From Mactromeris polynyma (taxonomy: Eukaryota > Mollusca > Bivalvia > Venerida > Mactridae), in the NCBI GenBank assembly GCA_032209605.1, contig JASFXZ010000039.1, forward strand, positions 1,798,001 to 1,862,000: DNA of 64,000 bases. Reading direction: 5' to 3'. The notes below the pieces were generated by a model, which was given only the letters and a program-made list of their open reading frames with translations, was not told the origin of the DNA and did not search any database. Positions within the stretch are counted from its first letter, which is position 1. Each line of letters opens with the position of its first letter. Shown piece by piece: positions 1 through 11,400 of this stretch. The translations under genes and the position numbers were made by a program.

Positions 1-3000
1 AGAGAAGTGAAAACCGTTGTAACCAAAATTGTCAAAAGGCTTATTCGACAATCTGAGAATGCAAATGTAGAAGAAGAACATTTTGAAGCTTTTATAAATG
101 ATACTTTAGACGCCGTTTCGAAAGCACCCGGATTCAAACAAAATACAACACCAAGTGATTACGAGAACAGAGTTGAACACTTCAAAGAAAAATGTAGTTC
201 ATTCCGAAACATCCACTCGTTTTTATCAGAAGCAACACAAGTACTACTTGAAATGTCAAATGAAACAGCTGGCGCTTTAACCGATGCTTCTGGTTTGGAC
301 GATAGTCTCTCAAAATTTAATATGAATGAGATATTGGGCAACTTCACCATTGAAAATATTGGCATCGATCCTGTGGTAGCTGGTAATGAATTCAACATAA
401 GTAGCAGTGATATTGACGACGTGATGACAGAAGTTAAAGGAAATTTATCGGGTGATCCGTTGTTGTCCGACATTGACACGCTGTTGGCTGATGCAAGGTC
501 GTTGCTTCAAAATCAGACAGCTGACATTAACAACATGAATATCGTCAATCACTGGCTTCTTGCAATGGATAACATTACAACTGAATATTTTGAGAACAAT
601 GTATGTATATCATTCATGGACTGTGCTCATTACGCAGTCAATGAGTTATATGGTCTCTATGATGCCGAAAACATAACAAATATGGATGACAATATTGACA
701 TAATCTCGGAGTTTGAAAGTCTGTTCTTAGATCTAACAGCAAATGGTTCACATACCATTGTTGATATCCGAAGAATAACACAGCAGTTAGTGAGACTGTT
801 GCTGACTATGGACGACCTGAATATGTTTTGCTCTGAGGCACCCCATGTTGTTCTTAAAATGACGAATCATACTGTTTTTGAAGGAAGTACCTTGACGCTG
901 AAGTGTGGTATATCAGGGACCCCTTTTCCTACAGGTTTGAATATATACTACAGTTTAAAGGTTCTTATATACTGCAGACATAGACTTCAATTAACCGTAC
1001 TAACATGGCTTTGCTATTTGCAATTATTTTGATAAAACATTATTTGTAACTTAAATGTCTAAGCTCATATAATTTGAATATAATTATCAGCAAATTACAC
1101 TCCAAATGCATCTCAAGAAATCATATTGCCCTTTAAAACTTACTTTATGAAATTGTAAGAAGGTTAAATGGTCATAAGCTGATAGATATATGTTATGATC
1201 TTTCAAGTTTAGCACATGTGACAAAATAACTGTACTTAAAAGACTCAACCCTTGTCTTGCAGTTTGGTGGTACCGTGACGAAGAGTACCTTTCAGAATAT
1301 AATGAACATGAACTGAGTATCCGTAATATATCGAGAAACGACAGCAAGAACTACTACTGCGTTGCTGGAAATGTTGTTGCAAACTTAACATCAGATACGG
1401 TGGGGATAACTGTGTTAGGTGTGTAGAGATCCGATTAATTGTACGACTGTTCATATTTAGCATTTTAATTTGTGTATTTTAAACTTAGAATATCTTTAAA
1501 TGTTTGACTAAGGCACCATGATTGGCATATAAAACGTGTTTGAATATAACAAAGAGCAAAATTATCGACCCTCTGATTTAGTGTAAAATACATCAATCAA
1601 AAAGTAATGTAGTTTATATACTCGGTCGGTATGAGTTTTGTTCATTTATTCGTATTCTTTTTCAACAGAGGAAGAACTTGATACGTCGGAATTTGAAGTT
1701 GGTCTACTTCCATGGTCTAAATCATTCTCTACAAAGCCCTTGGACGACTCGATGGAAATTGCCACCTCATTCAAAGGTAAACTAGAACAGTTATGGCGGA
1801 GCATTTGACAAAAGTGTTAAAGGACAAAAGCAAATTACAAGCATACAATAAAATATACAGACCAAAAGTGCAATACCTTTCCAAATGATTGGATAATTTT
1901 TTAAGGAAGGGTGGGCAATTGATTAACACTAAGTGGCACAATGATACAAATCTGGTCAACCTAGATGTTGTTCTCAAAATTGTAAACTATAATTATGTAA
2001 CTAATGTACGCACAATTGTTGTTCTCATCGCCCACCGTCCGGCGTCCTGCAACAATTGCTTCAATGACATCTCCTCCTAAACAGCTTGGCCAAGTTTGAT
2101 GAGTCTTCACAGTGATGTTCCTTTTGTTGCGCCTTTCAAAATTGTTCAAAGAAATGAATTCCATGCAGAATTCTGGCTGTCATGGCATAGATAGGAAAAA
2201 CTTCTTGACCAAAACTGTCAGGTGTAGAGCTTAGATATTTGGTGTGTAACATTGACTAGTGGTGCTCTACCAATATTGTACAAATTATGCCCCTGGAGTC
2301 AAAATTGACCACGCCCCAGGGTCACCTGTTTTACTTAGAGATATATAGGGAAAACTTTGAAAATGTTCTTGTCTGTAGCCGAACGGGCCTAGAGCTTAGA
2401 AATTTGGTTTGGAGCATTGATTGGTAGTGCTCTGCCAAAATTGTTCAAATTATTCACATGTAGTCAAATTGGCTGGGGGTCGTTTGTTTTTACCTAGAAA
2501 AAAAACTATGAAAATCTTCTTGTCTGATACCGAAATGCCTGAAGATTCGATATTTGGTTTGTAGCATTGACCAGCGGTGCTCTGTCAAGATTCTTCAAAT
2601 TATACCCATAGGGTCAAAATTGGCCACGCCCCGGGGGTCACCTATTTATATACAGATATGTAGAGACGACTAGGAATATCTTGCCTGAAACCGTAAGGCG
2701 TAGAGCTTAGATAGTTGGTGTGAAGCATCCAGTTAGTTCAAATGTGACCCAGTGGATTCAAAATTGGCTCCACCCTTGGGACCTCTTGTTTTATATAGAC
2801 ATGTATATTGGAAATCTCATGTTTTGTTATAACTTAACACTGTATATACAGCCGTACAGAGACTGAAAATGATATTCATTATTATGTCTAAGATTTCAAT
2901 CTCAATTTTATCTTTTTAGAAGAGTCGGATTCGACCCTGATCATTTCACTGAGTGTCTCGTTGACTTTGTTTGGTATTGTAGCATCAGTTGCTGCAGTTG

Positions 3001-3858
3001 TTATTTGGCGATCAAATGCAAGGTATGTATAACATATGTTTGACTCAACTTGGTTTCGTTTGTCAACTAATATTGAAACAATCTCCGTCATACCAGTATT
3101 AATTGAATCCCAAAATCTTTATACTGTCGGTACCCCTTATCGAAAGGTTAACCAATACACGTCAATGTCACAAACTTTGTTTGGTTGAAGAGAAGTTAAT
3201 TTATTGATTAACGTAATATTTGATTGGTTTACACAACACTGATATGCAAATAGCAAAGCCATGTTAGTACGGTTGCGCTGAAATGGCAACACATTTACAA
3301 AGAGCACAGCCACCCAATGGAAACATAAAAATATACATAAAAGTAAATTACGAAGGTAAAAGTGACACTGTATGGGACACCTTCACAATGAATGTCGTGT
3401 TAATTCTTATTTTGGTTTCATAGAAAGTTCATTTTAACATACTACATGGTGTAACATTCAAACAAAAACAGAATGATTTAGATATATTCATTAAATTATT
3501 ACTACCATTATCGTTTATAGCTTTAAGTATTTTAAATCGAAACGGAGATTGATCCTAAATAAAATAAAAGTGACTAAATTAACAGTGCTTGGTCAATGTA
3601 TTTATATTGTAACATGTTGAACTATAGTTTATGGATGTGCCACCGCAAGAAAACGAGTATTACTGTCTGGTCCCAAAACCCAGATACCACGGAATTCCGC
3701 TGATAATACATACGTACTAATTAGTAACATATTTCAGGCGACGTGCTAGAAAGGAAAACAGGCCTGATAGTCAACCCAGCTTGGCAGGTGTGCTTACGTC
3801 AAATATGGTGAGGCCAGAGATTCAAAAACCTGTTTACCATACAAACAAACTGCAGTAG
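1..3858 (+). CDS. Single-Ig-domain type I membrane protein, 5'-partial, five exons
   Basis: Exons 1-934, 1263-1418, 1669-1776, 2920-3022 and 3738-3858 join in phase (introns of phase 1, 1, 1, 2) to 473 codons plus TAG; each boundary is GT/AG. The first exon is open at the window edge, so the true start is upstream. Residues 1-280 are an acidic, helical-looking ectodomain with about ten N-X-S/T sites and several cysteines; I do not recognise this domain. Residues 281-363 form an Ig domain: Cys302 (LKCGISG), the tryptophans of VWWYRD at 312-317, and Cys344 in NYYCVAG; a phase-1 intron splits it between its two halves. Exon 3 is a linker. Residues 405-429 are one TM helix (LIISLSVSLTLFGIVASV then AAVVIW), followed by a basic stop-transfer stretch (RSNARRRARK) and a cytoplasmic tail ending at residue 473. 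The likely role is a cell-surface receptor or adhesion molecule; the ligand is unknown. Exon structure is well supported, function is inference. Confidence 0.82.
993..1022 (+). repeat. Left arm of 30-nt perfect inverted repeat (intron 1 of Ig gene)
   Basis: This 30-base segment in intron 1 is the exact reverse complement of 3245-3274 in intron 4 of the same gene. The shared core includes CTAACATGGCTTTGCTATTT. The arms bracket exons 2-4 (Ig second half, linker and TM). They may be parts of a dispersed repeat inserted twice in opposite orientation. Confidence 0.85.
2165..2840 (+). repeat. Intronic tandem repeat, ~150-165-bp units (about four diverged copies)
   Basis: Within intron 3 of the Ig gene a unit of about 160 bp recurs four times with 15-25% divergence by eye. 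Landmarks are a TAGAGCTTAGATATTTGG-like string near 2226, 2391, 2541 and 2700, each followed by a TTCAAATTATGCCC-like string and then CACGCCCC..GGGTCACCTG. I recall this as a common interspersed and tandem repeat of bivalve genomes; that family assignment is from memory. It has no coding capacity. Confidence 0.65.
3245..3274 (-). repeat. Right arm of 30-nt perfect inverted repeat (intron 4 of Ig gene)
   Basis: Exact reverse complement of 993-1022. The arms are 2.2 kb apart in one transcript, so they could pair in the pre-mRNA. Confidence 0.85.
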
Positions 3859-5060
3859 AATTATATTTGATTAGTGTTAGATAAAGTGTTTGTTAAATTG
3901 TTTAGATTTTGTGATTATCAAAGAAAGATTAAGTAGATAGTTTGAGGACTTGTGTAACAATTACATTTCTTGTGATGACCATATATTCGGATTTATTATA
4001 TTTTATATGCTATTTTGGAAGTATTTTAGTGCAATGATTGATCTGTGATTTTCAATTCATTATAGCAAAATACAAGATGAACAGTTCTGATCAACCTGTA
4101 TCCGTCATCTGTCGTTTTAACGCAAACGTTTTCTGTCAAAGACATATCCTCCGAAACCAATGGTCAGAATGGTATATAATTTGGTTTGTACCTTCCTGAC
4201 ATTGTGACTACTTCAAACGTTTTAATGAAATTTGATTGGTCTTAAAAAAGTCCAGTAGGTCAAGTTACTGGAAGTCGCTTTGAAAATCTTCCTATCAGAA
4301 ACTTCTGATTGCCTTCGGTGTCCATGTACCAATTATGCAATTTTCCTTGGGTGACCTTCTTTCAAGTTTGTTCAAAATGTTTCGATTCACAAATCTTCGT
4401 TGCCGGAATGCAAGATGATATTACTCAGATGTTACTTTGGTGATCATTAACCAAACTTATACAAATTAGTCCGAATCACTAAGATGCATGCATGCGATGA
4501 AAACGATAAATATCTACTGGTCAGAAACGACTTGCAATTATTCATGTATAAAATCACAAAAATTGTCTGCGGGTGACGCTTCGCCAAGATTGTTGAAATT
4601 AATGTGATAAATGTTCCTTCGCGAAATAGGAAGTGTTTGAAACTGGGTTATCTTGGGTCAACGACAAGATCATTCGGTAAAGTCACGGATTTCTACACGG
4701 TCTACACAAAACCTGGTCAAAATGTTTCTTATTTTCAGACGAAATGTAGGCCATATTTCCATGAAGGTGAACGCTTCGTGACCATCATAGCCCTCTTGCT
4801 ATTCATGTATTTGCATTGTTTTAGAAGCACTGGTATATTTGTTATTTTATATTCTGTATGTTGTATGTGAGTGATATTTCAAGATTATAATCCGTCCATT
4901 TTTGTGTTTTGTACATTTATTTTAACCATATCCATGTGTGTTTTATATAGTGAGTATACCCTCGGTACACATCTGATTTACAAAGTCATCAGCATTGGAA
5001 ACCCATTTTATTGTCAACTTTAAGATGTTCCTTGTTTAGATTACAATTTAAGTCTTTCTA

Positions 5061-5066
5061 AATAAA
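5061..5066 (+). terminator. Candidate polyadenylation signal of the Ig gene
   Basis: AATAAA about 1.2 kb after the stop codon of the Ig gene. No closer canonical hexamer was noticed. The motif is common in AT-rich DNA, so this is weak. Confidence 0.25.
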
Positions 5067-6811
5067 CATTATGATGAACAATAGAAATTTATGATGTGAG
5101 TTGTTGTTAAGTATAAAATTCACTACTTACGACACCAAACATATTTGTGAAATGTCAATTTAGACCTCGGGTGATTTTCTCAAATACCATCCTAGCAAGC
5201 TAAATCAAGAATGAAACTCGTTTGATAGACCGATGTATAGACACTAACATTGTCGTATTTTGGAAATAGAAAGTTTGATTGTTCTCACCACATATAATTA
5301 CCGGTAATCATAAACTGGACAATATGAAACCAAAAAATAAAATGTTGTCAAATGATAATTGTATTCTGAAGTGTATGGATTGACTGTGCCTGTATCATTT
5401 ATATTTTCCTTTTTTTTCTGGTAGATAGTGTGTGCTTTTTGCAATTCCTATATGATTGATGTAGACAATATATTTTAGTTCCGACATTTGTATTGTTTTG
5501 TTTTCATTTTTATAACATCCAAGGCTTATTGAAATGTATTGTTCAGTGCTATTATAATTATCAACATCTTAACATGGTTGTCTTCATTGATGATAATTGA
5601 TCTACATCATGCATTGTATGCACGTACTCACACACGTGACAAATACATACCTAACACATATGGACAAACATTGGAAATATCCTCGAAGTAGAATGATGTT
5701 CATTATATTTAAACTTGTATAATTGAGAACATAAACGCTTATTCCGTGCAACAGGTAATGCTATACAGTAATATAATTATTATTGATAAGTTTAAAAAAG
5801 GCAAACTGAAATTGGTTGATTTGCAAAGATTTTCATGATTTTATAAGAATATGTTTACGTGGGTGAGGCACTATCTTGCATTCGATCAAATGATTAATAT
5901 ATCTCGTTCATAAAGAGACTCTCTGTTGATGCTGACTCAACAAACCATTCAGGTTTAGACATTTACATGTTAATCAATCTGTACGGGGAGTAACTGTGAA
6001 TAACAAATATAGTCGCTGTTGTCTCCCTTCTTTTCCGATTTGGTGGAATCAAAAAATCCCAACTTGCCGTCCGGCGATGTATGAATATTCACTGTACACC
6101 ATTAGCCTAATAACACGTGAATTGAAGCGGGAACGACTGCTCGTCAATTATCATTTGATTCAGGTGTTGAAACTGATGTACCGATATTTTAGTACTGATA
6201 CATAGTTAAAATGGTTTCAATGATTAATTTTACAGCGACAGTATAAACAAAACCCAATGAACTTGATATTTCTTTTATATTTGTGATTTCTTTACATTTA
6301 GGAAGCATACCTACTTTATATACTTTGCGATATACACATCTTTACACCCTAATGTGTTCACGGTAAGATGTCACGGTCACTGATTATAAAGTTATACATG
6401 TACATGTAGTCGTTCTTCTGATTTAGTCGACGTTAATTTACGGTTTTGTACAACTATTTATGACAGGTACATCTTGTTCGACTTTACACGCCAAAACATA
6501 AACAGTGCTCAAGTATACACACGTTTATTTCATTTTTATTCTATTCAAGATACACATGAAATCAGGTCGATGTAATTAAAAGACAAAAACAGATATGAGC
6601 AATATATAATGGCAAAATCATTGATAGATTCAAATGCCTGGTCTAGACTTCGCAAAACGTCTCATTTTTTTCAAGAGAAATATTTCATTCTAGTTTAATG
6701 AATGATATGCAAAAATCAATCTCGCTATGATAGTGGAGTTAGAATATATAAAATACAAACGGTTTACATGACAGCTTTTTCGTACAGCTCTGCATTATAT
6801 AACACAAATTA

Positions 6812-6969
6812 CAGTAACCTCGTTTATTCGACAAACTTCTATCCGAATACTTGGTATCCTCCGAAATAAATTTCAAGTCCCGATGTATCTTCTTTGGCAC
6901 GCCGAACTAAATTGGGTAATTCGAAACCATGTATTATTCGATGAAATTCGAATTAACGAAGTCCGACTA
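6812..6969. mobile_element. pogo/Tigger-like MITE, 158 bp, TA-flanked
   Basis: The left end CAGTAACCTCGTTTATTCGA matches the reverse complement of the right end (TAGTCGGACTTCGTTAATTC), about 14 of 20 bases. Both ends abut a TA dinucleotide (6810-6811 and 6970-6971), the target duplication of Tc1/mariner/pogo elements. The interior holds no transposase, so it is non-autonomous and old. Confidence 0.55.
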
Positions 6970-7599
6970 TATTTGATCTTAAAACTGTATATGATTTTTA
7001 CTCGCTACCTATTTGCTTTACAAATCGCCCTTGTGATGGTGGTTGTGGACATATGATAAAGAATATAACGAAAAAGTACAACTTAGTCTTGGAGATGAAG
7101 TATCGTGAATACAAGGAGACCGTCACCAAAGACCTACATACCAATGCAATAATGGTATTTAGGTCTTTGCATGCACTAATTGCATCGTCAATGTACATGT
7201 ATATCCCTTTTGCAGAAAGGTATTTTTGTATTAATGTATGAGTAGATTGTATTACCGACGTTTTATGTTGCTATACTGTAGTACGTATATATCTACATGT
7301 ATATAGGAGTGTGTCTGCTTGCATCATAACACCCTTTACTCAGTCACATGCGCAGCGATGCGTTAGTGTGGATTTTTTGTATTTATAGGAAGAAAATCAT
7401 TATTTGAATATTGCCTACAATAGGAAAGTTTATTTGCAAAAAGCAACACTCAGTTCAAATGAAAACTTCAGTTACGATATTGTTATTGCGCATGCGTATT
7501 TTTCAAACGCAGTGATGTTGATGTATATGCTGCAAATGGAGTGTATGATGTTTTGACTTTTTGTTCACATATATATTTAATCGTGTACACACAAAGGAA

Positions 7600-7757
7600 C
7601 ATGTTTAGCACCCCGGATATTTTGACATGTTTGACATGGCCCGATATGTGTCCGGATATGAATCCGATTGAGCATATAGTTGTCCCGTCAACAGATCCGA
7701 CTGGAGGAATGAGATGCAGTGTTCAGGCGAGCGCATGGAGGCAATACAAACTACTGA
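7600..7757 (+). pseudogene. Decayed Tc1-like transposase, C-terminal fragment
   Basis: One frame at 7637-7678 reads WPDMCPDMNPIEHI, which matches the conserved catalytic-region motif of Tc1-family DDE transposases (W-P-x-x-S-P-D-x-N-P-I-E-H; the third acidic residue lies nearby). A second frame at 7722-7757 reads FRRAHGGNTNY and a stop, resembling the usual Tc1 C-terminus (GGHTRY-stop). Only about 50 bases separate the two, less than in an intact protein, and they are in different frames. So at least one deletion and frameshift has occurred. The N-terminal DNA-binding region is not recognisable upstream. The copy is dead. Confidence 0.75.
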
Positions 7758-8485
7758 ACATTTGAGTCAGGCATGTAATCTAGATAGTCAAAATGGAATT
7801 TTAAACTTGAAAGAATCATCTTGTGTTAACTTCAGAATTTTGATGATCAATTATTTCAATGGACATCCTTTCTGTGTAAAAGATTATTTGTTTGCCAACA
7901 TCTTTATGGAACATTGTTTTCTGTGTTGTTTTGATTCCCTGAGTGTTTTCCTTCCAAGATACATGTGTATATTTTGGTTATATGGTCTTTATATAGCTTT
8001 TTTATATGTATATATTTGTATAGGCAAGCTATGCTTGCTAATAAATCCAGTCAGTGAACATGTACGATTCATGATTGTTTGAAGTTCTACATCAATGGAG
8101 CGAGTCATGAATGAGACTGGGTGTAACTTTGTAAGTGAAATCATCCGGAAACGGATTTATCTCATATCAACTGAAGCATTAAACTATGAAAGAATTTACA
8201 TTTACCACAGGGTTGTGTGAGAAATAATTCACAAACTGGCTTACCAGGGTACAACAATATAATAACGTTACGCAACACTTTCTTCACCTAGCAAACCCCT
8301 GTAGAGTTAATTTCTCCAATAAAGAAATAAATTTTCTAATTTGACATTTCGCTAAAATTGTTCACCAGTGAGTCAAGACGACGCAGTCACACTTATTGAG
8401 TAGTGCAAGTAAAATGTGGAGACATTTCGAAAATAAATAAAATATCTTGTAAACAGTCTGAAATTGTCAACAAAATCTGAACAAA

Positions 8486-11400
8486 ATGGATCGTTTATTT
8501 TGTTATCACGTAGTGTTGATGATATTAGCTACGATATCATTCATATTACTGTGGATCGGATTTGCAACTCCAGGCTGGTTGGTGGTAACGTTCCAGGAGA
8601 CCGAAGCACGCTCGGAGTACACAGTGTCTTCATTAAACAGGTGATTGTCTGTGTAACGCGCATTCATGATTATTTAAGTTTAAAATATAATAATTTATCG
8701 TTAATGTTGGTTTTAAATTCGCTTTATTCGTAAACCGATATGATGCTCCAAGTATGTTTTAGATGGTGAAGTTTTACGTCGTGTTTCGATAGTATGTACG
8801 GTGGTCAATTGACCTAACCAGTGTTCCTGGGTTACCAGTCGGCATTGACCTGCTACGTTCTGCGAGCATCGGGCAACCATCCACATGAAACAGAGGAGGA
8901 TGGCAGTGTTTTCACGCTTGGATGTCAAATTGTCACGGAGAACATACATCTCCCCCGGGTGCGAACTTACGAACTCCAACCGGGGGGGGGCGGTACTATT
9001 ACTTATACCTGTGACTGTAACCTTAATGCTAGAGTAAATATAAATGATAAGAGAGTAGCCATGAGGTCTCAGATTATATGAGACACCTCTAACATTTAAT
9101 TATATTTCAATTAAATAGCATACAACACTGACTGGTATACAATACTTAAACATCCAAGCTTATTCTCATGAAAAACATACTAAGCGGGTGTTGTATGGAA
9201 CATCCAAAGCTGCCATTAACCGTAAAAAGTTTGCATTTTATTATTGCATTTGTTGATGTTTTACGCCCAACCATATCGTATTTTCTCTAGATCCCTCTTC
9301 TATGATATCCTGTGTCCACAAGAACTGCAAGATTGCCAAACATGTCGAGCCGGAGAGAACTCCAAGGATTGTGTGACAGACATGGCGTATATAAGTAAGT
9401 TTTAAGTACGCGTAATGAACTTTGACTCTTAAGAACGGTTATATGACATTGCGGTGTATTATACCATCATTACCTGTACATTGTATGAACCATTCATTGA
9501 ATAGACTAGAATATTCATATCACACTCGTGTGTAGGTATGCCACTGCTAAATAATAGATTGAATAAGAATAATTTAAATGCCCTTGAACATTGCGCTCCT
9601 AATTTTGAGGTGGTCTTAATATCGAGGTGGTCTTTAATTGAGGTTTACTGTATATAATACATATAATCCTTTCTTATATACAGAATACACGAGTCACTAC
9701 AACTGGATGGAGACTCTGACAGCTGGCACTGAGGAGTGGGCAGCATGGAGAATCATGATGGTCATTGTAGTACTCGTCTGCACTGTGGGCTTTATACTCG
9801 TCCTGTGTCTCGTCTGCTGCATATTCAAGACGTGGATTTATAAAATTGTCGCAACTACTGCTTTTATTGTATGGCTGATAGGAGGTATGTCTATTTACTT
9901 CACTTGTATTCAGATTTACGTGTTTTTTCTGTAATATTTCAGTTCAGTTTAACTTCCGCGCTGCCATTCGTTTCAATACAATATAGACGACTTTCCGTCA
10001 CGAATTTGCGACTCGGTGAAAACATCAATCTAAATGGATATATTGTTGCGTATTTACGCACAGTTTAACAACTCTATCAGAAAACTTCAAAACAAGTGTA
10101 ATGCCACTATATCCGGGGGTCGAGAAAAAAGTGTCCAGACACAATCATATGGATATAGTTATTTATATTACGACGAATAGCGGTGAACATTGTATATCTA
10201 GCTCATGCATATGAAAAATAATATAAATCTTGTTGACGCATAATACATGTATTGAATGTTTATCCTCATTGTCAGATGCTGGCTGCCCAAATCTCCAAAA
10301 CTTTTAGAAATGTTATGTACTACATGTAATAGAATAGTGTTAATATATGGCAAAATGACACTCTACGTATGTAAAGGGTTGAAAGTCAAGCGTACTTGTT
10401 TTTCATTCATTTATCGATAAACAGACCGGATTCTTTTTAAAAGTAAATATACTTGACACCATTAAAAACGCAACTATTTAAACCAGGCGTCATTTTGTAG
10501 TACCAAAAGCGTGTTACAGTTATTTATGCGTTAATTCTTGTTTAAAACTTTATTAAACTCTACATCAATTATGTTTTATTTCATTATTGATGCATTTTAT
10601 ATTTGTTTAAGAAATGAAGGATTGTTCTGTCTTTGTCATGTGACTTTATCTAGATGCCCAACTTTTGATAGCGTTTTTAATGGCGTTAAGTATAAACAAC
10701 AAGTTGTAAACTTCAATGGAACATCGAGTGATATAAGATGAATTCAGTTTGAAATGGAAGTTGTATCACACACTTTATTACAGGCTTACTGGTGTGGGTA
10801 CCTGTTGGTATGGTGGCACATATGCACCTGGAGATCGATGATCCTATAGAGGCTGATCACAAACTGGCACTGGTTATCTCTCATGATGCAAGTCTTCACA
10901 TCCCTTACTCTCTTATCCTATGTGCCATTGCTGGATTCCTGGCCCTTATCGTGGCCCTTATGCTACTTTGGCTCACAGGTGTGTGGTGGTGTTCCTTCCG
11001 TGTCGTGATTGCTGCTTTGTTTCATTTAATGTGTACAACATTCACAACTCTTATAAATTATACGTCATATTTAATTTAATATTTTTTTGTTAAACTTAAG
11101 TTTTTTACTTTAAGTAGTTGAAATATGATAAATTGGTATAAGCCACTAAATATGTCAGTTCGGTCGTATGTTTCATATTAATGCTAAACAATGTAAGCAT
11201 CTTGTAAGGAGCTATCATACGGTTCAAAAACTATTTAATCATTTTTCTACAAGCATCTTGATACAAGCTATAACAGCTAATTATATTTTTCCAGATTGTA
11301 TAGTTAATACTTTGGTGGCCATATTTAAAATTGCATTTTAATGCGAAGGAACGTTATACATTTTTGGGGCGTATTTTCAAACATTTGTTTCAACTTCCGT

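Larger units (their letters stand above)
3859..8485. other. Intergenic stretch between the Ig gene and the claudin-like gene
   Basis: AT-rich DNA without a supported gene apart from two transposon remnants listed separately. The part directly after 3858 should be the 3' UTR of the Ig gene; the first canonical AATAAA I see is at 5061. Open frames here (for example 4604-4870 and 7714-8082) lack recognisable domains and splice logic. Confidence 0.6.

Noticed and set aside
159..479. 106-codon minus frame
   Set aside because: It is antisense to exon 1 of the Ig gene, which has the domain and splice evidence.
8713..9081. Overlapping 86-88-codon frames on both strands
   Set aside because: They lie in the SINE at 8771-8990 within intron 1 of the claudin-like gene.
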